Of a DNA stretch of 7,956 bases, positions 1 through 4,814 are shown piece after piece. The notes below the pieces were generated by a model that was given only the letters and a program-made list of their open reading frames with translations, had not been told where the DNA came from and ran no database searches. Every line of letters begins with the position of its first letter. Position 1 is the stretch's first letter. Source of the stretch: Thermoplasmata archaeon (GTDB taxonomy: Archaea > Thermoplasmatota > E2 > DHVEG-1); the NCBI GenBank assembly GCA_003651045.1, contig QMTJ01000043.1, positions 1-7,956 of the forward strand, given 5' to 3'. A program made the position numbers and the translations under genes.

Positions 1-2
1 AA

Positions 3-161
3 AAAGAGAAACCAGTAGTTGAGGAGAAAATTAAGGAAAAACCTGTAGAAGAAAAACCAAAACCCTTGGTTGATAAACGTAAAGAAAAAGAATTGAGAAA
101 AAAAGAAAGATTATTGCTTAAACTAAAACGTGAACAAGAGAAACAGAGGAAAAAAACCTAG
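3..161 (+). CDS. C-terminal end of an unidentified Lys/Glu-rich protein (5' part outside window)
   Basis: One reading frame is open from the left edge to a TAG stop at 159-161, giving 52 residues. The first part is a Pro/Val/Glu/Lys linker with the short repeat EKPV twice (KEKPV at 1-5 and KEKPV at 11-15). From about residue 25 it becomes a strongly basic, probably helical tail (KRKEKELRKKERLLLKLKRE). This composition is typical of a disordered linker plus charged terminal helix and does not identify a family. It is the only probable plus-strand gene and converges on the protease gene, with 32 bases between the two stops. An eight-T run follows 18 bases after the stop and would end its transcript. 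Low-complexity Lys/Glu sequence can arise as a chance open frame in A-rich DNA, but the codon periodicity, the repeat and the following T run favour a real gene. Confidence 0.6.
   Translation, partial: KEKPVVEEKIKEKPVEEKPKPLVDKRKEKELRKKERLLLKLKREQEKQRKKT
150..156 (-). terminator. Possible oligo-T terminator of the M50 protease gene
   Basis: Seven A residues on the plus strand give a T7 run on the minus strand, about 38 bases past the stop of the protease gene. The run lies inside the last codons of the converging plus-strand gene, so the two transcripts would overlap slightly at their 3' ends. The A run could equally be just lysine codons of that gene. Confidence 0.3.
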
Positions 162-179
162 GTTTAACACTTATAATTG

Positions 180-187
180 TTTTTTTT
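180..187 (+). terminator. Oligo-T terminator of the plus-strand gene
   Basis: Eight consecutive T residues lie 18 bases downstream of the TAG at 159-161, inside the gap between two converging genes. Archaeal RNA polymerase commonly terminates at T runs of this kind without a stem-loop, and no convincing hairpin precedes it. Confidence 0.5.
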
Positions 188-193
188 AGTATT

Positions 194-907
194 TTAGTAT
201 GCAAATATAGTGTTTGAGATTGTAACTGTAAACACAGTTATTGAAAGTATTAGCATTATAATCCAGATTGTAGCGTTCCATCTTATTATTTTTGTTCCAT
301 CTAATGGCCCAAATGGTAATAGGTTAAATACTGCTAAGAAAGCGTTGATATAGCATATAAAACCAGTAATAGTACTCAGAAAGTCTGTTTCATAGAAAAC
401 AAAAAGATATAATGGTAATGTGATTAATGCGATTATGATGTTTGCCATGGGTCCTGCCATTGCTATACGACCTGTTTCATAGTTTCTAGCTCCTCCTTGG
501 AACATTACTGCTCCTGGTGCTGCGAAGACGAAACCAGATAGTAACCCTAAAATAAATGCTATTAGGAGCCCTTGAGGAAACATACGGTACTCAGCCCACA
601 GTCCATATTTTTGAGCCATAAACTTATGTGAGATTTCATGGAAGAAAAACGCAGTGGTGATTGCTATAAATGATAAAGTTAGACCATATGGTAAATTATA
701 AAGGTTGAAACCTAGACGGAGGTTGAATGGTGTGAGTGCAAATGTGAATGATAATGTTAAAATAAACATTGATATAACTAAGTGGTTGATCTCTAATCTA
801 CTAAAAGCTCCTGGTTTACTAACTTCGATTGTTCCTTTTGGGAAATACATGTACTCCCGTGGCGGTATGTCATGGAATGATGTATAGATTTTTCGTTTTT
901 CATTCAT
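194..907 (-). CDS. M50-family (site-2-protease-type) membrane zinc metallopeptidase
   Basis: A 237-residue polytopic membrane protein of the intramembrane metalloprotease family M50. The zinc-binding HExxH is seen as HEISH at residues 90-94 inside a hydrophobic segment, and the third ligand is D203 in NLLPFGPLDG (195-204). The conserved mid-protein AGPMAN is at 151-156. Hydrophobic segments lie near 43-60, 73-96, 112-132, 147-171, 178-198 and 211-234. The phrases FAAPGAV (128-134) and the WAEYRMFPQG stretch (104-113) match the compact archaeal branch of the family, which lacks PDZ or CBS domains. The family cleaves membrane-embedded segments of regulators or stress proteins; the substrate here is unknown. 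The ATG at 905-907 is preceded by GAAGGAG (920-926) with a rather long 12-base spacer. The gene follows the TraB gene by 112 bases on the same strand and ends convergently with the left-edge gene. Family assignment is firm; the physiological role is not. Confidence 0.9.
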   Translation of the reverse strand: MNEKRKIYTSFHDIPPREYMYFPKGTIEVSKPGAFSRLEINHLVISMFILTLSFTFALTPFNLRLGFNLYNLPYGLTLSFIAITTAFFFHEISHKFMAQKYGLWAEYRMFPQGLLIAFILGLLSGFVFAAPGAVMFQGGARNYETGRIAMAGPMANIIIALITLPLYLFVFYETDFLSTITGFICYINAFLAVFNLLPFGPLDGTKIIRWNATIWIIMLILSITVFTVTISNTIFAY

Positions 908-935
908 ATTTTAGGGGAACTCCTTCTCGCTCATT

Positions 936-943
936 TATTTATA
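936..943 (-). promoter_or_regulatory. Candidate TATA box for the M50 protease gene
   Basis: The minus strand reads TATAAATA here, a good archaeal TATA box. Transcription starting about 24-27 bases downstream would begin near 912-916 and leave a leader of only about 5-9 bases, placing the SD-like GAAGGAG (920-926) outside the message. Either the mRNA is almost leaderless, or the true promoter is the alternative TTTATAAA at 1007-1014, which would give a leader of about 75-80 bases that keeps the SD. Confidence 0.4.
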
Positions 944-967
944 CATAACTGTTTTTTTTAGATGTTG

Positions 968-982
968 AACATGAAACATGTT
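968..982. repeat. Perfect palindrome AACATG-AAA-CATGTT, possible operator
   Basis: Two perfect 6-base arms separated by three bases sit in the 112-base gap between the TraB and M50 protease genes. The dyad is about 25 bases upstream of the TATA-like box at 936-943. It would lie just after the start site used by the alternative TATA-like box at 1007-1014. Its size and symmetry suit a homodimeric transcription factor, but no regulator is identified and chance cannot be excluded. Confidence 0.4.
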
Positions 983-997
983 TATGAATGTTTTTCT

Positions 998-1005
998 AAA
1001 AAAAA
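998..1005 (-). terminator. Oligo-T terminator of the TraB-family gene
   Basis: Eight A residues on the plus strand give T8 on the minus strand, 14 bases past the TAA of the TraB gene. This is the right place for an archaeal T-run terminator and suggests that the M50 gene downstream is transcribed separately. Confidence 0.5.
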
Positions 1006-1019
1006 GTTTATAAATTTTT

Positions 1020-2186
1020 TTAGAGGTTTATACCAAGGCTTCCAATATACCAGATAGCTATAAATGTTCCAATCATGCTACCTAGGTTCGCTAATGCTAC
1101 TACCATTAACAGTCGTATTACACGGTTATTCCAGAAATCCCTGAGGTTATCGAGTTTGCTAAGTTGTTTAAAATCTTTCACCATAGGTTTATGCATTTTA
1201 AACTCTACATACCCGGCTACCCAGCCAGCTGCTATCGCTGGGTTTAAAGAAGTTATTGGTGCAGCGAAAAAAGCAGTTATAACTGAGAAAGGATGCCCTC
1301 TAGCGATTAATGCCCCTAGTGCGGAGAGACCACCGTTAATGAGTATCCACCATTTCAGGGCGTCAAGAGCCTGCATCCATCCACCAAACAGGTAGATGTA
1401 AATGATTAAAACTGCGAAAACAACTGGTATTATATAGCCTATTGTTTTAAGTATACTGAAACGTTTCTCTGGAACATATTCTAACTCTTTAATATTCACG
1501 TCTATTTTTTTATTTTTTTCAAGTTGTTTTTGTATACCTTTTAGATGCCCTGCTCCTATTACTGCTACAACCCGTCCTTTTTTACTCTCATCAAGTATTT
1601 TTTTTGCAATATATCTATCTCGTTCATATATTAAAACATTTGAAACACTAGGAGCTATTTCTCTAAATTCCTCCATTAATTTTGATATAACATCCTGATC
1701 CATTAATTCTTTTAAATCAAGTTCATTTATTTCTTCTTCGTCATATCCAACGATTGCTTTTAGAAACTCCCATGTTAATTTTAGTTTCTCTCTAAAACCC
1801 ATTTTACGCCATGCACGTTTAAGTGTAACAGAAATATCACGATCAACAAGTGCTACTTTTAAACCATGTTTTTCTGCTTCTTCCATAGCAGCGATCATCT
1901 CAGAACCAGGTTCCACACCGTATTCCTTCCCAAGTTTACGTTGAATAGATGAAAGGAAAGTCTGTGCGAGTAATAGATACGCGTTGTTTGATTTCAAAAG
2001 GTTAGAAACCGGTGTATTCTCCCATTTATCCTTGTTAACTATCGCGTTATATCGTTTTTTACATAGTTCAACTGCTACAATATCAGGTTTATACTCTTCT
2101 ATAACTTGTTTAACTTCTTCAATACTCTCTCTGGAGATATGTGCTGTTCCAACGAGTATAATGTTATCATTTATTTTCACATGCAA
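1020..2186 (-). CDS. TraB/PrgY-family membrane protein (putative protease-like)
   Basis: A 388-residue protein of the TraB family (COG1916-type, related to GumN/TIKI). The N-terminal soluble domain carries the family's signature residues: GTAH at 13-16, a conserved acidic position in VAVEL (37-41), the ERDRYIA motif at 188-194 and GAGH at 211-214. The C-terminal part holds about four hydrophobic segments (near 249-268, 278-295, 300-326 and 357-385), the arrangement seen in archaeal members. Relatives include PrgY, which blocks pheromone signalling in enterococci, and TIKI, which clips Wnt in animals; metal-dependent proteolysis is proposed from these, and the archaeal role is unknown. The start is a TTG at 2184-2186, chosen because AGGAGTG (2196-2202) lies 9 bases upstream; the in-frame GTG at 2178-2180 is the alternative and removes only two residues. 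It follows uS2 by 90 bases and precedes the M50 protease gene. Confidence 0.88.
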   Translation of the reverse strand: MHVKINDNIILVGTAHISRESIEEVKQVIEEYKPDIVAVELCKKRYNAIVNKDKWENTPVSNLLKSNNAYLLLAQTFLSSIQRKLGKEYGVEPGSEMIAAMEEAEKHGLKVALVDRDISVTLKRAWRKMGFREKLKLTWEFLKAIVGYDEEEINELDLKELMDQDVISKLMEEFREIAPSVSNVLIYERDRYIAKKILDESKKGRVVAVIGAGHLKGIQKQLEKNKKIDVNIKELEYVPEKRFSILKTIGYIIPVVFAVLIIYIYLFGGWMQALDALKWWILINGGLSALGALIARGHPFSVITAFFAAPITSLNPAIAAGWVAGYVEFKMHKPMVKDFKQLSKLDNLRDFWNNRVIRLLMVVALANLGSMIGTFIAIWYIGSLGINL

Positions 2187-2251
2187 AATATTTTACACTC
2201 CTAAACCTCATAAAGGCTTTTGTTTCCTTTCTTTTTTTTTGGTTGAACCAT

Positions 2252-2258
2252 AAAAAAA
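2252..2258 (-). terminator. Oligo-T terminator downstream of uS2
   Basis: Seven A residues on the plus strand give T7 on the minus strand, about 19 bases past the uS2 stop codon. A second T6 run (2267-2272) lies even closer. Together they plausibly end the rpoK-rps2 transcript. Confidence 0.4.
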
Positions 2259-2262
2259 TAAT

Positions 2263-2278
2263 GTGTAAAAAACTTTTT
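2263..2278 (-). promoter_or_regulatory. Candidate promoter of the TraB gene
   Basis: The minus strand reads AAAAAGTTTTTTACAC, an A-rich BRE-like stretch followed by a T-rich TATA-like box, overlapping the uS2 stop codon. It resembles the elements found before the 70-residue gene and before rpoK. Initiation about 25 bases downstream would leave a leader of about 55 bases containing the SD at 2196-2202. The box is not a perfect TATA. Confidence 0.3.
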
Positions 2279-2903
2279 ATATCTCCGCTTCGAATTCTTC
2301 AACAGTTGGTTTAAACTCATCATATGATTTAATTTTACCCTGGTTTTTTAAAATCTCCCTAGCTAAAACCCAGTATATAAGAGCGAGAGCACGACGTCCT
2401 TTATTGTTTGTAGGTATCACGAGATCGAGGTACTTGGTTTCATTGTTGGTATCGCATAAACCAATAACTGGTATACCAACGTTTTTAGCTTCATCAAGTG
2501 CTTGTTGATCCGCAAGTGGGTCAGTTACAATGAGAAGCTCTGGTTCAATGAAACCCTGAGCATTTGGGTTAGTAAGAGTACCAGGTTGAAAACGCCCTGC
2601 TATAACTTGTATACCTGTGTACTCGCCTAGTTTCTTTATAGGTTTCTGCCCATATTGACGTATAGAAACAACAAGGACATCATTAGGGTTATATTTTGAA
2701 ATAAACTTGGCAGCTTTTTTTATACGTTCATCTGTTTTTTTAACATCAATAATGTATAATCCATCATTCCGGACTTTATAGATAAAATCTTTGATATCAG
2801 CTGTTTTCTGACGTGTCCCGATATGTGCACCAGAAGTCATATATGTTTCTTCAGGGATAAGCATAGTTTCTTCTTTTTTTTCTGTTTTTTTGTCTTCAGT
2901 CAT
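2277..2903 (-). CDS. rps2: Small ribosomal subunit protein uS2 (archaeal S2)
   Basis: A 208-residue uS2 that binds 16S rRNA at the head-body junction of the 30S subunit. Counting from the chosen start, the core opens with LIPEETYMTSGAHIGT (15-30) and includes the conserved QPGTLTNP (106-113), the LLIVTDPLADQQAL stretch (123-136), VGIPVIGLCDTNN (142-154) and VIPTNNKGRRAL (162-173). Length and motifs are those of the archaeal/eukaryotic (RPS0/SA-like) branch. I place the start at the ATG at 2901-2903, because GAGG at 2913-2916 sits 9 bases before it. The ATG five codons upstream (2916-2918) has no SD and itself provides part of that site. The first 14 residues are a Lys/Glu/Thr-rich lead. The gene lies 45 bases downstream of rpoK, almost certainly co-transcribed. 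rpoK-rps2 adjacency is a remnant of a conserved archaeal cluster. Confidence 0.96.
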   Translation of the reverse strand: MTEDKKTEKKEETMLIPEETYMTSGAHIGTRQKTADIKDFIYKVRNDGLYIIDVKKTDERIKKAAKFISKYNPNDVLVVSIRQYGQKPIKKLGEYTGIQVIAGRFQPGTLTNPNAQGFIEPELLIVTDPLADQQALDEAKNVGIPVIGLCDTNNETKYLDLVIPTNNKGRRALALIYWVLAREILKNQGKIKSYDEFKPTVEEFEAEI

Positions 2904-2948
2904 AGTTTTTTTCCTCATAAAACAAAATTTTTTTTAGGTAACTAAATT

Positions 2949-3134
2949 TTATGATGCTTTTTTTTCAACTCTTTTAACTGTGATAGGTATAGCATTTTCT
3001 TTGAATTCAAGCATAGCGATGTCGATAGGGGAGACAATATCTTTTGGTATTTTAATAAGTGATGGTGCCCCCATTGAAATCTGAAGTGCACGTGCACCTA
3101 TTATACGTGCCTTTTCAAACCTTGTATATTCCAA
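2949..3134 (-). CDS. rpoK: DNA-directed RNA polymerase subunit K (Rpo6)
   Basis: A 61-residue protein, the normal size for archaeal Rpo6/RpoK, counterpart of bacterial omega and eukaryotic RPB6. The family core is intact: YTRFEKARIIGARALQISMGAP at residues 3-24, then a conserved basic/acidic tail region SLIKIPKDIVSPIDIAMLEF (25-44). It latches onto the largest polymerase subunit and helps assembly and stability. The start is a TTG at 3132-3134; no ATG or GTG exists between it and the upstream in-frame stop. GGTGAT (3141-3146), complementary to the archaeal 16S rRNA 3' end, lies 6 bases before it. In many archaea rpoK follows rpl13-rps9-rpoN; here it is preceded by a 151-base spacer and a small hypothetical gene instead. 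It probably heads a two-gene transcript with rps2. Confidence 0.95.
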   Translation of the reverse strand: MEYTRFEKARIIGARALQISMGAPSLIKIPKDIVSPIDIAMLEFKENAIPITVKRVEKKAS

Positions 3135-3197
3135 ACTATTATCACCAACTATAATATTTTTTTGAATCTAAATTATTTTTGTTACCCTGTTTTTTTA

Positions 3198-3246
3198 GGA
3201 TAAGTGTAATGGCACGAAATACTAAAAACCTTTAAAAAACTTATCC
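3198..3246. repeat. Inverted repeat GGATAAGT / ACTTATCC flanking the rpoK promoter region
   Basis: GGATAAGT at 3198-3205 and its exact reverse complement ACTTATCC at 3239-3246 are separated by 33 bases. Centre-to-centre distance is about 41 bp, close to four helical turns. The TATA-like element of rpoK lies between the arms, directly beside the right one. It could be a paired operator or, if the preceding gene is read through, an RNA stem-loop. Confidence 0.4.
3230..3241 (-). promoter_or_regulatory. Candidate promoter of rpoK-rps2
   Basis: The minus strand reads AGTTTTTTAAAGG across this site, a BRE/TATA-like element resembling the one before the 70-residue gene. Initiation about 25 bases downstream (around 3207-3211) gives a leader of roughly 75 bases. 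The box lies between the two arms of an 8-base inverted repeat. A second, weaker A/T-rich candidate is nearer the gene around 3164-3174. Confidence 0.35.
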
Positions 3247-3263
3247 CTCTTGAGAAACACTGT

Positions 3264-3269
3264 AAAAAA
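3264..3269 (-). terminator. Oligo-T terminator of the 70-residue gene
   Basis: Six A residues on the plus strand give T6 on the minus strand, 16 bases beyond the TAA of the small gene. Further T6 (3234-3239) and T5 (3224-3228) runs follow within 60 bases, consistent with stepwise archaeal termination. Confidence 0.4.
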
Positions 3270-3285
3270 CAATAGTTTACTTTTT

Positions 3286-3498
3286 TTATTCTCTTAATCC
3301 TTCATGGGTTTCAGTGAAGTCACCTGTACGGTTGGAGAATTCTTCTAAAGCAAGTTGTATATCTAGTGTTATATCTCTTAGTAGTTGATCTAGGTATTCA
3401 TTTTTGAATTCTTTAACGCCATCTACATCTGAGAATAGTCTCCCGAGATATCCATTTTCGTCTTTATGAATTTCAATATTATACAGTGTTTCTTCCAT
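3286..3498 (-). CDS. Small acidic hypothetical protein, HicB-like pattern
   Basis: A 70-residue protein with many Asp/Glu residues and no Cys, membrane segment or signal peptide. The order of elements resembles HicB/UPF0150-type antitoxin domains: strand TLYNIEIHKDE (4-14), Gly-Tyr turn and second strand GYLGRLFSDVDGVKEF (16-31), then an amphipathic helix LDQLLRDITLDIQLALEEF (36-54). The last 15 residues are polar. No DNA-binding domain follows and no HicA-like toxin gene is adjacent, so if the fold is right it is not a standard toxin-antitoxin pair. The ATG at 3496-3498 has a strong AGGGGTG site (3504-3510) 5 bases upstream, and a BRE/TATA-like element lies about 40 bases further up, so it should be expressed on its own. 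It occupies the place after uL30 where uL15 and SecY usually lie. Translation is well supported; the family is inference. Confidence 0.75.
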   Translation of the reverse strand: MEETLYNIEIHKDENGYLGRLFSDVDGVKEFKNEYLDQLLRDITLDIQLALEEFSNRTGDFTETHEGLRE

Positions 3499-3535
3499 TA
3501 TTACACCCCTCTTCTCGGCTTAAATAAAATATGTT

Positions 3536-3552
3536 AGATATAAAAACTTTTT
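3536..3552 (-). promoter_or_regulatory. BRE/TATA-type promoter of the 70-residue gene
   Basis: The minus strand reads AAAAAGTTTTTATATCT, an A-rich BRE-like stretch followed by a TATA-like box. Start of transcription 24-27 bases downstream (about 3515-3518) would leave a leader of 17-20 bases that includes the SD at 3504-3510. The spacing is internally consistent, making this the best-supported promoter of the window. It overlaps the left arm of an inverted repeat. Confidence 0.55.
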
Positions 3553-3572
3553 GGAATTATACAAAAAGTTTT
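3543..3572. repeat. 11-bp perfect inverted repeat after uL30, possible terminator hairpin
   Basis: AAAACTTTTTG (3543-3553) and CAAAAAGTTTT (3562-3572) are exact reverse complements around an 8-base loop. In the minus-strand RNA the structure would form 10 bases after the uL30 stop codon and is followed by U-rich sequence (UAUAUC). It probably marks the 3' end of the ribosomal operon, while its left arm also forms part of the next gene's promoter. A/T-rich stems are weak, so DNA-level function is as likely as RNA folding. Confidence 0.5.
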
Positions 3573-3582
3573 CCTTTGTTTT

Positions 3583-4047
3583 TTATATCATTTTTTCAAT
3601 GAGTTTGTTGATTTCTTTACCTCTGTATCCTAGTGCTCCTTTTTCAGTGAATGATCGTTTAATGCCTTCATAGCCTTTTTTAGGAGGGTTTAGTCTAAAA
3701 ACTGGTTTTACATCTGGTAAATCTTTGTATTTAAACTTGTTGTCAACGATTGCCTGAGCGAGTTTATCGATGTTGCTGTAGGTTGTCGCGGATTTTATAT
3801 ACTCGTCAGTGATTTTTTTATCACCTTTTAGTCTACCCCTGTTTGTTATAAGTTTTGTTAAAACTGTTTTGTCTATTTCCCCCCAGGTTATGTAGTCTTT
3901 TGCAACCTGTAACATCCCCTTGATAGTAGGTTTTTCTTCTAAGAGTACGCAGTGGTTTACCTTATGTAGTCTCAATAGTTGCAGGGTTTTTTTGATATCT
4001 GGTTTTACGTTGATAGTTCCTCTTACTCTAACTGCTGCATATGTCAT
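3583..4047 (-). CDS. rpl30: Large ribosomal subunit protein uL30 (archaeal L30, long form)
   Basis: A 154-residue uL30, the long archaeal/eukaryotic (L7-like) form rather than the roughly 60-residue bacterial one. The ferredoxin-like N-terminal domain begins YAAVRVRGTINVKPDIKKTL (3-22) and contains RLHKVNHCVLL (26-36) and the conserved MLQVAKDYITWGEI (45-58). The C-terminal archaeal extension ends with the basic FRLNPPKKGYEGIKRSF (117-133), which contacts 23S rRNA. The AGGAGG serving it (4061-4066) overlaps the last codons of uS5, and the spacer to the ATG is long, 13 bases. It lies 8 bases after uS5 and should be translated from the same message. It is the last gene of the packed cluster; the uL15 gene usually found next is absent. 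Confidence 0.96.
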   Translation of the reverse strand: MTYAAVRVRGTINVKPDIKKTLQLLRLHKVNHCVLLEEKPTIKGMLQVAKDYITWGEIDKTVLTKLITNRGRLKGDKKITDEYIKSATTYSNIDKLAQAIVDNKFKYKDLPDVKPVFRLNPPKKGYEGIKRSFTEKGALGYRGKEINKLIEKMI

Positions 4048-4055
4048 TTTTTCTT

Positions 4056-4814
4056 TTATTCCTCCTTATTAATGGTTTTTGTTTCTGTTGATGGTGTTAC
4101 CGTTATTGGTTGTTTTTCTTCTGTGGATTCTATTATACTCCCTGATACTATACCTACTTTTTTTATTTCTTCTGGTGTAATACGCATTTCAGCGTTTTTT
4201 TCAAGAGCGTTGAAAACAGCTTTTGCATAGTTCACTGTTGTTCTGGTTTTACCACGTGTGAACGCCCAGCAGTCTTTTATACCAGCTAGTGTGAGTATTT
4301 TTTTTGCGACGTCTCCTGTTGCAAGTCCTATACCACGAGGTGCTGGTTTAAGTGTTATTTCAACGCTTCCGCTTTTACCTGTTACAGTATAGGGTACAGT
4401 ATGTGGTTTACCACATCCGCATTCCCAGCTGCCGCATCCTCTTCTTATTTCAATCATGTTTAACTTAGCGTTATCTATTGCTTTACGTATACTTGATCCT
4501 ACTTCTTTTCCTTTTGCTTGTCCTAATCCTACGAATCCATTGTTGTTCCCTACTGCTACTGTTATTACGAATTTTACACGTCGCCCTGAGTCTGTCATAC
4601 GTTGAACCATGTTTACATCTATGACTTCATCGTTGATATCTGGTAGTAGTACATCTACGATTTCTGGTTCATAAAGTGGTAAACCTGTTTTTAATGCGTC
4701 GCTCATTGTAGTTATTTCACCGTTTTTCACCATTCTACCGAGTTTGGTTTTTGGAGTCCACTCTAATAGTGCTGTTTGCTCTGGTACTGGTGACGGTATG
4801 CGTTTAGTTGGCAT
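4056..4814 (-). CDS. rps5: Small ribosomal subunit protein uS5
   Basis: A 252-residue uS5, a 30S body protein near the mRNA entry channel that influences decoding accuracy. Archaeal-type N-terminus with WTPKTKLGRMVKNGEI (19-34), then the double-stranded RNA-binding-like domain including SGRRVKFVITVAVGNNNGFVG (76-96) and GKEVGSSIRKAI (102-113). The archaeal insertion RRGCGSWECGCG (124-135) with three cysteines (C127, C132, C134) is present, followed by the second domain VPYTVTGKSGSV (140-151) and APRGIGLATGDVAKKIL (158-174). The last 20-25 residues (STEEKQPITV onward) are a Thr/Glu-rich extension without recognisable motif and probably disordered. The ATG overlaps the uL18 TAA by one base (TAATG), and GGAGGG (4820-4825) lies 5 bases upstream, so translation is probably coupled to uL18. 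Confidence 0.97.
   Translation of the reverse strand: MPTKRIPSPVPEQTALLEWTPKTKLGRMVKNGEITTMSDALKTGLPLYEPEIVDVLLPDINDEVIDVNMVQRMTDSGRRVKFVITVAVGNNNGFVGLGQAKGKEVGSSIRKAIDNAKLNMIEIRRGCGSWECGCGKPHTVPYTVTGKSGSVEITLKPAPRGIGLATGDVAKKILTLAGIKDCWAFTRGKTRTTVNYAKAVFNALEKNAEMRITPEEIKKVGIVSGSIIESTEEKQPITVTPSTETKTINKEE

Noticed and set aside
127..132. Conserved cysteines in uS5 (C127, C132, C134; coordinates are residues of the protein) as a novel metal site
   Set aside because: The RRGCGSWECGCG stretch is a usual feature of archaeal uS5, so it is not new.
705..887. 60-codon plus-strand open frame
   Set aside because: Entirely antisense to the N-terminus of the M50 protease gene and without translation signals.
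1075..1395. 106-codon plus-strand open frame
   Set aside because: It lies wholly antisense to the TraB C-terminal membrane region, has no plausible SD or promoter and no domain.
1984..2253. 89-codon plus-strand open frame
   Set aside because: Antisense to the conserved TraB N-terminal domain; its tail runs through T-rich spacer, giving Phe/Ser-rich sequence typical of shadow frames.
2232..2258. T9-GGTTgAACC-A7 symmetric element that looks like an intrinsic terminator hairpin
   Set aside because: On both strands the T run precedes the small hairpin and the A run follows it, the reverse of a bacterial-type terminator, and the GC stem is only 4 bp with a one-base loop. Only the T7 run was kept as a likely archaeal terminator.
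3135..3285. Possible tRNA or small RNA in the 151-base spacer before rpoK
   Set aside because: No tRNA cloverleaf, box C/D or box A/B pattern can be read on either strand; the spacer is explained by T runs, a promoter-like box and an 8-base dyad.
3979..4230. 83-codon plus-strand open frame
   Set aside because: Antisense to the uS5 C-terminus and uL30 start; Phe/Ser/Val-rich composition reflects reverse reading of Lys/Glu/Thr codons.
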